A model generated the notes under the pieces. The model did not search any database and had not been told where the DNA came from. It saw nothing but the letters and a program-made list of their open reading frames with translations. A program made the position numbers and the translations under genes. From Chloroflexota bacterium (GTDB lineage: Bacteria > Chloroflexota > Dehalococcoidia > UBA2979), in the NCBI GenBank assembly GCA_003228125.1, contig QGNP01000002.1, forward strand, positions 1 to 64,000: 64,000 nt of DNA. The letters are read 5' to 3'. Shown here piece by piece: positions 56,896-64,000 of the stretch; positions within the stretch are counted from its first letter, which is position 1, and every line of letters begins with the position of its first letter.

Positions 56896-57843
56896 ATGTC
56901 AGAAGATTTAAACTACAATCGAATCTTTGCAAATCTTTTAACAGACTGGCTTAGTCTAAAATTTTTCAAAACTTATAAAGTAACTAAAGAGTTATCTGAG
57001 TCTAATAATTTTATTATTTCGCAAAGAAATAAACAATTTACACTATCAGTTTATCAGCTTTGGGACAGCAAGGATAATGACATAAATGAATTAGAAAAAA
57101 ATATTAATCAAAGCTCAGATACAGAACATAATGAAAATCATATAGTTTGGATGCCTAAGAAAACTGAATTATTTTTAAATCAAAATAATGAAACAATCAT
57201 TAAGAAGGTACGTCAAGGAGTTAAGGGTCTTGAATTTGGAGATTATAGAGAGATTAGAATTCCAATAGATATCACCCTTTCACAAACTGAAGAAGATGGA
57301 TCGTATGTCGCTATCAATGGTGGATTAAGTAAAATATGGACTAAGATTTCTAGTGGGGTTAAAGGTATTTATCAATTAGATGGAAGCAATTATGGTAGAC
57401 TACCTTCAGAAAAGGCTGAAGAAAAAATAATAATTGAAAAAATTCAAGAAGCATCAAAGCTATTAAATGTTGGCGAAGCTTCATTTCTAACTGTTGATGA
57501 ATATTGGCCAATCAATACAATTCAATCAACCAATAATAATGATAATAAAATAATACTAGCAACTGCTAATAAAGATTTTGATGCCACTAACGGACCGTTA
57601 ATCAGAAAAAAAATCAGAAAGATCTTTAAAGAATTTTCTGAAAAAAATATATCCAGTAATAATAACGATTTAAAAATAGTTTTCTTAGTAAATTCAAGCA
57701 CGCACGAAGATGAAGTTATTTCATCATCGCTAAGAGGGATTAATCCTGATTTTTATAAAGATATAGATTTAATACTTAGCATTAATTCTGGAACAATATC
57801 AATTTTAAATAAAAAAGACACCTTTAATTTAAATAATGACTAA
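56896..57843 (+). CDS. Unrecognised soluble protein
   Basis: 315 residues without signal peptide or membrane span. The N-terminal half contains VKGLEFGDYREIRIPIDITL and DGSYVAINGGLSKIWTKISS, beta-rich; the C-terminal half contains IILATANKDFDATNGPLI and LKIVFLVNSSTHEDEV, alternating strands and helices. N-rich runs (STNNNDNK, NISSNNND) fill the linkers. No family recognised and no catalytic motif seen. Twelve bases separate it from the membrane protein gene upstream. Its stop lies in a 22-bp tandem duplication. Confidence 0.6.
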   Translation: MSEDLNYNRIFANLLTDWLSLKFFKTYKVTKELSESNNFIISQRNKQFTLSVYQLWDSKDNDINELEKNINQSSDTEHNENHIVWMPKKTELFLNQNNETIIKKVRQGVKGLEFGDYREIRIPIDITLSQTEEDGSYVAINGGLSKIWTKISSGVKGIYQLDGSNYGRLPSEKAEEKIIIEKIQEASKLLNVGEASFLTVDEYWPINTIQSTNNNDNKIILATANKDFDATNGPLIRKKIRKIFKEFSEKNISSNNNDLKIVFLVNSSTHEDEVISSSLRGINPDFYKDIDLILSINSGTISILNKKDTFNLNND

Positions 57844-57868
57844 ACATAATTTAAATAATAACTAAACA
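57826..57868. repeat. 22-bp tandem duplication at a stop codon
   Basis: AATTTAAATAATGACTAAAC and following AT (57826-57847) are repeated at 57848-57868 with one G-to-A change. The first copy contains the TAA stop of the unknown gene ending at 57843, and the second overlaps the 3' end of the convergent unknown gene (57862). Confidence 0.8.
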
Positions 57869-58173
57869 AATATTAATATCTCTAGTCCAGGCACTTGTTC
57901 AGAGATACTGTCAGAATCCATTTGAATATTTTTTTGGCTTTCAATATCAATATCTAATACAATTCCATTATATCCCATAGCCCATGATTCATTAATAATT
58001 GAATTTGCTAAAAAAACATCTTTTTCATTTTTTTGATCAATTGCAATATTAATTTTACACCCATTGTCAATTAAAATTGTAGAAATAATTCTCATCAAAT
58101 CATTAGGTTTTCCTACAATCAAACAATTTTTATCTTTTAAACTATTAACATTAAGATTATTTTGATTGTTCAT
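57862..58173 (-). CDS. Small unrecognised protein, Rossmann-like N-terminus
   Basis: 103 residues. LKDKNCLIVGKPNDLMRIISTIL followed by CKINIAIDQ suggests a beta-alpha-beta start of a Rossmann-like or receiver-like domain, then a helix and the strand GYNGIVLDIDIE; the protein is too short for a full dehydrogenase. It could be a decayed SDR or an orphan small domain. Nine bases separate its start from the uppP stop upstream. Confidence 0.45.
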   Translation of the reverse strand: MNNQNNLNVNSLKDKNCLIVGKPNDLMRIISTILIDNGCKINIAIDQKNEKDVFLANSIINESWAMGYNGIVLDIDIESQKNIQMDSDSISEQVPGLEILIFV

Positions 58174-58182
58174 ATTTCCTCA

Positions 58183-59019
58183 CTAAATAAAAAAAATTAA
58201 TAATACGCTGAGTAATAATCGATATACAACAAAAATAAAAAAACTATGATTTTTAACATATTTAAATATCAACCTAAGCGCAATTAAAGAAGTTAAAAAT
58301 GATAAAGTAAAACTAGTTAAAGATAGTAGATAACTATCAATAATAATTAATTGATAGTTAAAAACAAGTTCGTGTATTGTTGCCCCAATAATTACTGGAC
58401 ATGACATTAAAAAAGCAATCTTTATAGAAAGCAATCTATCAATTTTTAAGATAAGCGCAGTACTAAAAATCATTCCAGAACGAGATAATCCAGGTATAAA
58501 TGCTAAAGCTTGAGTAATGCCTAAAATAATATATTCTTTAAAACCTACATTTTCAATAGTGTGTAAATTCATTTTCTTATTATATCTTTCTGCTAAAAAT
58601 AGGTATATCGCCCCAATAAATAAAGAAAGAGCGACAACAGTAATATTTCTAACATACCCAACAAAAAAATCATAGAAGAAAAAACCAATAATAACTGCTG
58701 GAATTGTAGCAACAGCAATTTTAATTAATAACATTCCATCATTACTCCACAATTTAAATTTAAATTTAAATTTAATAAAGTCATCTAAAGAATCACTAAG
58801 CATGTCTTTCCAATCTTTATAAAAATAAATGATGACTGCAACAGCAGATCCTAAATGTAAAAGCACATGAAATGACAAAGAATCCAGTGCTATTTGATAA
58901 TTTTCTTGCAATATTAATGAATATATTATGAGGTGACCTGATGAGGAAACAGGAAAAAACTCAGTAATGGACTGAGTAATTATTAATGATAATAAACTTA
59001 TTATTTCAAGAAAATCCAT
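58183..59019 (-). CDS. uppP: Undecaprenyl-diphosphate phosphatase
   Basis: 278 residues, about eight membrane helices. UppP/BacA motifs: QSITEFFPVSSSGHLII near the N-terminus with the catalytic Glu and Ser, and FIPGLSRSGMIFSTALIL in the middle. It recycles the lipid carrier for cell-wall synthesis; overproduction gives bacitracin resistance. A six-base microrepeat (AAATTT, four copies near 58743-58772) encodes FKFKFKFKL in a loop. Confidence 0.93.
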   Translation of the reverse strand: MDFLEIISLLSLIITQSITEFFPVSSSGHLIIYSLILQENYQIALDSLSFHVLLHLGSAVAVIIYFYKDWKDMLSDSLDDFIKFKFKFKLWSNDGMLLIKIAVATIPAVIIGFFFYDFFVGYVRNITVVALSLFIGAIYLFLAERYNKKMNLHTIENVGFKEYIILGITQALAFIPGLSRSGMIFSTALILKIDRLLSIKIAFLMSCPVIIGATIHELVFNYQLIIIDSYLLSLTSFTLSFLTSLIALRLIFKYVKNHSFFIFVVYRLLLSVLLIFFI

Positions 59020-59078
59020 TTTTAACTACCATCATAGATTAGACTATCAATTAAAATTACACTATAAAAATTCTTTTG

Positions 59079-59117
59079 TTTCAATTTTATATCTATAAAA
59101 TGAATATAAAATTGAAA
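59079..59117. repeat. 39-bp inverted repeat in a divergent intergenic region
   Basis: 14-base arms, TTTCAATTTTATAT (59079-59092) and its complement (59104-59117), flank an eleven-base loop, between the divergent uppP gene and the unknown gene at 59200. Its place suggests an operator or a structured leader; no T-run is present. Confidence 0.8.
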
Positions 59118-59199
59118 AGAAGATAAATAGTAATGATATGTATATAAAATATTCAAGAAATTTCTACGCTAGTAAAATCAATTATGAACAAGGAAGAAA

Positions 59200-59616
59200 A
59201 TGGCTAAGCTAATAAAAGATATATGGGGAATGAAAAATAATCTAGAATTGAGATTAAATAGCGATCAATTATTAAAAACAAAAGAAATTACTTGGAAAAT
59301 TTCAATTCAGCCCTTATATGATGCTGAAAATCATTTTCCAACAAATGCTGCTCCTCCAACTATTTACTGTACTGGTAAAGCATTAATAAATTTACAAAAA
59401 GAACAAACTGATAACGATTTTTTTCTAAAATTAATCGAACTGCCAGATTGGTATAAAGATATTACAATACATCCAATGATTATCAGCGGAGATATTTTTT
59501 TACTTTTTGCAAATAATAAAATAGAAAAAATTATAATAAAACAAAAAATTATACTTTTTAGAGTAAAGTCAATTGAGGAAAGAAAAAGTATTATTACTAC
59601 TTATAAATTAAATTAA
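59200..59616 (+). CDS. Unrecognised small protein
   Basis: 138 residues, soluble, no signal peptide. The sequence has a beta-strand character with ITWKISIQPLYDAENHFP, PTIYCTGKALINLQ and ITIHPMIISGDIFLLFANN. I do not recognise the family. The ATG at 59200 has AAGAAAA just upstream. Its stop codon abuts that of the convergent MBL gene with no base between. Confidence 0.55.
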   Translation: MAKLIKDIWGMKNNLELRLNSDQLLKTKEITWKISIQPLYDAENHFPTNAAPPTIYCTGKALINLQKEQTDNDFFLKLIELPDWYKDITIHPMIISGDIFLLFANNKIEKIIIKQKIILFRVKSIEERKSIITTYKLN

Positions 59617-60468
59617 CTATTTATTTTGATCTATAAATTCCAATTGAAAAGAACCATTCTTTTCTGATAATTTTGCAAGAGTTAAAACTGGCCAATGTAC
59701 TCCTGTTACAATACTATTTTTTTCAACTGCAATTGCAGCAATTTTTTTTCTTGCAGCAAATGCCTGAGGCCTATCCCAATCAAAAATTGGATGCCAATTT
59801 TGATGTACTAAATGCTGAGGATGATGAGCTGCGTCACCAACTATCATAAGTGATTCATTTCCAGAATCAATTAATTGAACACAGTGACCAGGTGTATGGC
59901 CTGGTGCATAAATCATAGTTAAATATTCATTAACTTTATAATCACCAACAAAAGTTTGAACTTGATTATTATCAATCAAAGGCTTGAATTTTGCTTGCAC
60001 TTTTTCTTTTAATGGGTGATCGTTGCCTGCATAATTTATCCACCAATCAAATTCTGATTCTGAAACAAAATGAGTAGCATTTGGAAAAGTTATTTCATCA
60101 TCTTTATTTAGATTCCAACCAACATGGTCATAATGCAAATGTGAATGAACTACAAAATCAATATCGTTTGGCTCAACTCCTTTTTCTGATAATCTTAATA
60201 ATAATTCTGCACATGATTCGGTATCTGGTTCAGGATCTCTATGTCCATAGGCAGTATCAACCAACCATTTACTTGTTGGAGATTCAACTAAAAATGAACT
60301 AAAATTAAATGGTATTAAGTCAGAAATATTTTCTAAACCTAATGCCTTAGTTCTCTCTAATTCATCAACTCCATCAAATAGAATCTTTGGATCTCTAAAA
60401 GTTGCCCCGTCAGATAGTTGAGAAATCTGTAGGTCACCAATTTGAAAAGTACCTGTCACTTTAGCCAT
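59617..60468 (-). CDS. MBL-fold metallo-hydrolase (quorum-quenching-lactonase-like)
   Basis: 283 residues. Zinc motif DFVVHSHLHYDHVGW (HxHxDH), then YAPGHTPGHCVQLID, MIVGDAAHHPQHLVH and VTGVHWP. The layout with SDGATFRDPKILFDG at the start and VDTAYGHRDPEPD is typical of the MBL group that includes lactonases and methyl-parathion-hydrolase relatives. Substrate unknown. Divergent from ilvE. Confidence 0.85.
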   Translation of the reverse strand: MAKVTGTFQIGDLQISQLSDGATFRDPKILFDGVDELERTKALGLENISDLIPFNFSSFLVESPTSKWLVDTAYGHRDPEPDTESCAELLLRLSEKGVEPNDIDFVVHSHLHYDHVGWNLNKDDEITFPNATHFVSESEFDWWINYAGNDHPLKEKVQAKFKPLIDNNQVQTFVGDYKVNEYLTMIYAPGHTPGHCVQLIDSGNESLMIVGDAAHHPQHLVHQNWHPIFDWDRPQAFAARKKIAAIAVEKNSIVTGVHWPVLTLAKLSEKNGSFQLEFIDQNK

Positions 60469-60605
60469 ATTCTTCTCGCAATTCTCTATTTTAAGATAAA
60501 AAAATTAATACAGTGCTTTTATTGCCTTTACTATATATGATTAAATTATATGGTTAAATTTATTTAATCAACTTAAGAATATTTTTTTTAGAGAAAAGAA
60601 TAAAT

Positions 60606-61523
60606 ATGAATAGTCCTATTGCTTATTTAAACAATGAATTTATGGAGCTTAAAGATGCCAAAATTAATATTGTCACCCACGCTTTTAATTATGGTACAGG
60701 AGTTTTTGAAGGTATAAGAGGTAATTGGAATGATCAGTCAGAGCAGCTTTACATTTTTAAATTAGAAGAACATGTAGAAAGAATTTTTAATAGTGCAAAA
60801 ATAATGAGGCTAGATCCACAAATTACTAAAGATCAAATGTGTCAAATACTCATAGAATTGGTAAAGAAAAATAATTATAGAGAAGATATTTATATTCGAC
60901 CAATTATTTATAAATCATCAGAGATTGTAGGTCTCAGAATGCATGATCTTGATGATGATTTTTTAGCATATATAGTCCCTTTTGGTAATTACTTAGATCC
61001 AAATGCTGGCATACATTGTGGAGTTTCATCAATTAGAAGAATTGATGATTCAATGGTTCCAGTCAGAGCAAAAGTTACTGGCATCTATGTTAATAATTCT
61101 ATGGCAAAAACTGAAGCAGTTCTTAATGGTTACGATGAAGCAATCATGTTAAACATGGATGGTCATATTTCAGAAGGTACAGGTGAAAATATTGTTATTA
61201 TTAAAAATAATACCATTATTAGCCCTACAGCTGCTGACAATATATTAGAAGGACTGACATTAGAAGCAGTGCTAGAAATTGTTAAAAATCATTTACAAAT
61301 CAATATTGAAAGAAGATCAATAGATAGATCTGAGCTTTATATTGCTGATGAAGTCTTCATGACAGGAACTGCAGCGCATGTTACTCCCGTTGTTAGTATA
61401 GATAAAATAAATATTGGTAATGGAAAACCTGGTCTTTTATCAAAAAAAATACAAGAAATATATTTTTCAATCATTAGAGGGGAGAATGATCAATATTCTA
61501 AATGGTTAAAAAAAATATATTAG
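60606..61523 (+). CDS. ilvE: Branched-chain amino-acid aminotransferase
   Basis: 305 residues. Class IV PLP enzyme: THAFNYGTGVFEGIRG, the PLP-binding Lys156 in VRAKVTGIYVNNSMAKTEA, then GYDEAIMLNMDGHISEGTGENI and DEVFMTGTAAHVTPV. It transfers the amino group between branched-chain amino acids and 2-oxoglutarate, in synthesis or breakdown of leucine, isoleucine and valine. Start ATG at 60606, 137 bases after the divergent MBL gene. Confidence 0.93.
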   Translation: MNSPIAYLNNEFMELKDAKINIVTHAFNYGTGVFEGIRGNWNDQSEQLYIFKLEEHVERIFNSAKIMRLDPQITKDQMCQILIELVKKNNYREDIYIRPIIYKSSEIVGLRMHDLDDDFLAYIVPFGNYLDPNAGIHCGVSSIRRIDDSMVPVRAKVTGIYVNNSMAKTEAVLNGYDEAIMLNMDGHISEGTGENIVIIKNNTIISPTAADNILEGLTLEAVLEIVKNHLQINIERRSIDRSELYIADEVFMTGTAAHVTPVVSIDKINIGNGKPGLLSKKIQEIYFSIIRGENDQYSKWLKKIY

Positions 61524-61548
61524 TTAAATTCCTCTGATAGGTAAAAAA

Positions 61549-62427
61549 TTGAAATCTATTAAGCCTAACAAAGCATTCCTTCCTAATATTGGCATCTTAC
61601 TCACAATTATAGCTTTTAGCTTGTCATTACTTTTATCAATTAATATTAATAACTTAATTGTTATTTCAAATTTTTTTTCTATATTTTTTTTTATACTGGG
61701 ATTATATTTTACATACATTCACTATTCATTTTTCAATACAACGTATCAAATACAGCACAATAAAATACTGATAATATTTGGCATTCATCAATATGTAATT
61801 CCATTGAACAATATCCGATCTATAATTTTAATACCTAATATACAGGATATTAAAAAACAAAATGGGATAAGTTGGTTTGGTTCTTTCTATGGTAATGCTC
61901 ATTATCTCAATGAGCAAATTTTACTTTTTTTTTCCAATAATAAAAAAAATGAATTAGTATTAATTAAAGCAGCAAAAAATAATTATTTAATATCTTGCCC
62001 ATCGTATGAAGAATTTAGAAAATTAATCGCTACTCAAAGGATATTGGGTGGCTCACAGAAAAATAGAGAAAGCAAAAAAAAGAGAGTTCATTTTTTGTAT
62101 AAAATATATGATAATGAATTTTTTTATTTAATTGTCTTAAATTACTTTTTGATGAGCAATGCAGTATTACTAAATAACGAGACAATAAATGACGCTCCAG
62201 AATCATTGCTGCTCAAATTTCCATTTAAGCACTTTCAAGATATCCCAGAATATATAACTATAAATACATTAAATCAAATCAATCAATATATTTTAATAGT
62301 TTTTTTTCTTAACTTAATGCTGTCACTGGCATTCAAATACTATTTACAAAAAGGGCATAAAAGCATACAACTAATTTCAATACTTATTAATTCCATTGCT
62401 ATATTTGCTATGGTCTATGCAGTGTAA
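61549..62427 (+). CDS. Membrane protein with a bacterial PH-like domain
   Basis: 292 residues from a TTG at 61549 with AGGT eight bases upstream. Two hydrophobic segments near 13-58, then a PH-like domain (HNKILIIFGIHQYVIPLNNI, GISWFGSFYGNAHYLNEQ, ELVLIKAAKNNYLISCPS), then further hydrophobic segments near 190-208, 240-260 and 270-290. The GxSxxGxxxG pattern resembles bPH families in Chloroflexi and Firmicutes. Likely inner-membrane; function unknown. 25 bases after ilvE and 18 before the DUF3179 gene. Confidence 0.6.
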   Translation: MKSIKPNKAFLPNIGILLTIIAFSLSLLLSININNLIVISNFFSIFFFILGLYFTYIHYSFFNTTYQIQHNKILIIFGIHQYVIPLNNIRSIILIPNIQDIKKQNGISWFGSFYGNAHYLNEQILLFFSNNKKNELVLIKAAKNNYLISCPSYEEFRKLIATQRILGGSQKNRESKKKRVHFLYKIYDNEFFYLIVLNYFLMSNAVLLNNETINDAPESLLLKFPFKHFQDIPEYITINTLNQINQYILIVFFLNLMLSLAFKYYLQKGHKSIQLISILINSIAIFAMVYAV

Positions 62428-62445
62428 TTTTGAATATTAAAAACT

Positions 62446-63903
62446 ATGATTAAAAATATAACAAAAATATCAAAAAAATACTCGTTAATCACTCTTATAA
62501 TTTTTTATACTTTTTTATCTATATCATGTATAGAATCTGAAAAGCTCAATAATGACAAAGACTACAATTATATTTCTGAAGAAATAGTATTTGATAAGCT
62601 AAAGATGCTTGACGCTACTAACAGCGACAAAAACAAACAATTTAATTCAAAGTTTAATAATGCAGATGAATCTGAAATCATTAAAATAGCTGCCTGCATA
62701 GCACAAGTTAATCAATGTAAAGACGATAAAGATTTAGCTGCAAAAGCAATTTTATTTATGGGCAACAGTACTAATAACAACTTTATTAGGCCATTAGTAG
62801 ACATTTTATGGATTGATAATGAACTTGATGAATTAATAAACGAAAGTTTAAGTAAGCTAACTAAAAAATATTTTTCATCAGCTTCAGAATGGGAAATATG
62901 GTTAAATGATAATAAAAAAATCTCTTCGCCCGATCAATATCGTCAATTAAAAGGTGAAATTTTTTCTTACATTGATGATGGATACTATAATATTTTTAAT
63001 AATGAAGATAATCAAAGTCTCAACATAAATCAAACAAAATGGATAGGTTCTAAATTGGGCGCAATTCCAGCTTTAAATAACCCCAAATTTATAAAACAAA
63101 ATGAAGAAAAATATTTAAATAAGAATGACATTATAATTGGCATAAAAGTTCAAGATGAATTTAGAGCTTACCCTATTAAAATTCTTAAGTGGCATGGAGT
63201 TATTAATGATAAAATTAACAATCAAGAATTCTCTATTATTTATTGTCCCATGACTAATACATCCACCGTTTTTAACAATAAGAAAACTGGTGAATTAAGT
63301 TTTTCTGGACTATTTGAAGATAAAAAATGCCTTGTAAATAATAATAACAATATTTTAATAGACTCGACTACGGGAAGTTTCGGAAAAGAACTTAATGAGC
63401 TTGAAAGGTATCCAATGATACAAAGTACTTGGCAATTTTGGCAAAAATATTATCCTAATAGTAAAGTTTTATCAATGAACACTGGTTTTCTAATAGATTA
63501 CCAAAAAGATAAGTTGCCGCATTGGATAAATTTAATTCAGCCACAGAATATTGCTTTAGAATTTTCAAAACATCATGAAGATCAAAATTACAGAACGATG
63601 GTTAATTATCATTATCAAAATCAAAGAGTCTCACATCTACTGTACTATATTAATGATTTTAGAATTATTAATAAGACTATAAACAATAATAAAATTGTGA
63701 CTATTATTTTTGACAATGGCATTGGTGCTCGAACATTTATTGGACCAAAAGATAATTTAATAAAAATTTCATACTCACAAAAAAATGGCTGGCTAGCACA
63801 AGATACTGAAAATATTTACTGGTTTATTTCAGAAAATGGGCTTATTAATCAAGATGATAGTTCGTTTTATGCGGAAATACCTAATTTTATTACTAATGAA
63901 TAA
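62446..63903 (+). CDS. DUF3179 lipoprotein
   Basis: 485 residues. Hydrophobic N-terminus ending LSISC gives a lipobox, so the mature protein starts with Cys lipidated at the membrane. The DUF3179 core is seen from ILKWHGVINDKINNQEFSII: IIYCPMTNTSTVFNNKK, FSGLFEDKKC, TGSFGKELNELERYP and VLSMNTG. In other DUF3179 proteins the first motif reads YCPLCGTA; the second Cys is replaced by Thr here. The N-terminal ~130 residues are helical with no match I know. Function of the family is unknown. Confidence 0.8.
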   Translation: MIKNITKISKKYSLITLIIFYTFLSISCIESEKLNNDKDYNYISEEIVFDKLKMLDATNSDKNKQFNSKFNNADESEIIKIAACIAQVNQCKDDKDLAAKAILFMGNSTNNNFIRPLVDILWIDNELDELINESLSKLTKKYFSSASEWEIWLNDNKKISSPDQYRQLKGEIFSYIDDGYYNIFNNEDNQSLNINQTKWIGSKLGAIPALNNPKFIKQNEEKYLNKNDIIIGIKVQDEFRAYPIKILKWHGVINDKINNQEFSIIYCPMTNTSTVFNNKKTGELSFSGLFEDKKCLVNNNNNILIDSTTGSFGKELNELERYPMIQSTWQFWQKYYPNSKVLSMNTGFLIDYQKDKLPHWINLIQPQNIALEFSKHHEDQNYRTMVNYHYQNQRVSHLLYYINDFRIINKTINNNKIVTIIFDNGIGARTFIGPKDNLIKISYSQKNGWLAQDTENIYWFISENGLINQDDSSFYAEIPNFITNE

Positions 63904-64000
63904 TTCTTCAATACTAATTATAAATATTTAAAAAAAGCTTTAAAGCATTGATTGCTAGGTCAGAGAAGTTGATAATTAAATAGTTATGATAGTAAAAAAT

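Noticed and set aside
58743-58772. AAATTT microrepeat within uppP as a regulatory or phase-variable repeat
   Set aside because: The unit is six bases, so changes keep the frame, and it encodes a plausible FK-rich loop; likely neutral.

Overview
The window is AT-rich (roughly 30% G+C by eye), very densely coded bacterial chromosome. Most gaps are under 150 bases, stop and start codons often touch or overlap, and TTG/GTG starts are common. I see no rRNA, tRNA, CRISPR array, insertion sequence, integrase or phage gene. The gene set combines luciferase-like and PPOX flavoenzymes, two CaiB/BaiF CoA-transferases, split MaoC dehydratases, several crotonases, acyl-CoA ligases, a crotonyl-CoA reductase-family enzyme, ETF with a membrane Fe-S oxidoreductase, and the order atpC-murA-mreB. 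This suggests a streamlined free-living aerobic heterotroph, most likely a marine SAR202-type Chloroflexota. That assignment is an inference from gene content and F-type ATPase subunit style; a marine actinobacterium is the main alternative.

Layout. 1-8.5 kb: a propeller fragment, a secreted lysozyme-like protein, a luciferase-like oxidoreductase, two pairs of split MaoC dehydratases (one with an apparent frameshift) around a crotonase, a zinc-ribbon/propeller membrane protein, and an LhgO-type FAD oxidase. 8.5-16.2 kb: an acyl-CoA ligase, two half-size TauE/SafE genes, a Na+/Ca2+ exchanger-type antiporter, NhaA, two class III CoA-transferases and a PPOX flavoprotein behind a tandem repeat. 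16.3-28.3 kb: a GGQ release-factor relative, a 0.4-kb intergenic region with a structured element, argC, an MscS channel, an MFS carrier, a Dam-type methylase, amt with a strong terminator, a Ccr-family reductase, an inositol-phosphatase-family protein, a SCO1664-type kinase-fold protein beside a DehI-type dehalogenase relative, and ispH. 28.3-40.3 kb (minus strand): mreB, murA, the complete ATP synthase operon atpIBEFHAGDC, a bifunctional-nuclease-family gene, pyrF and murI. 40.4-55.5 kb: a DinB-like gene, cinA, an MBL hydrolase, a NorD/CbbO VWA protein with its NorQ/CbbQ AAA+ partner, coaE, etfB-etfA, an ETF:quinone-oxidoreductase-like protein, an acyl-CoA ligase, a degenerate Rieske-like protein and two crotonases. 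55.6-64 kb: an SDR, several unrecognised proteins, uppP, an MBL hydrolase, ilvE, a PH-domain membrane protein and a DUF3179 lipoprotein.

How the genes fit together. The catabolic genes describe activation of carboxylic acids (ligases, CoA-transferases), beta-oxidation-like hydration (crotonases, MaoC pairs), and delivery of acyl-CoA electrons through EtfAB to a membrane Fe-S/cytochrome-b-like oxidoreductase and the quinone pool, which would energise the ATP synthase encoded in the same window. Na+/H+ and Na+/Ca2+ antiporters fit a saline habitat. murA, murI, mreB, uppP and a lysozyme-like protein indicate peptidoglycan. MurA has Asp in place of the usual catalytic Cys, a change known to give fosfomycin insensitivity.

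The most unusual DNA-level feature is a series of perfect or near-perfect inverted repeats inside or across the ends of coding sequences: 16310-16343, 43049-43075, 45882-45922, 55343-55376 and a 70-bp loopless palindrome at 56349-56418. There are also short local tandem duplications at gene boundaries (15751-15816, 57826-57868). Their sequences are unrelated to one another, which points to a replication or template-switching process rather than one mobile repeat family. The protein-level candidates most worth following are the orphan NorQ/NorD pair, the DehI/SCO1664 pair, and the block of unrecognised genes at 56.4-59.6 kb.
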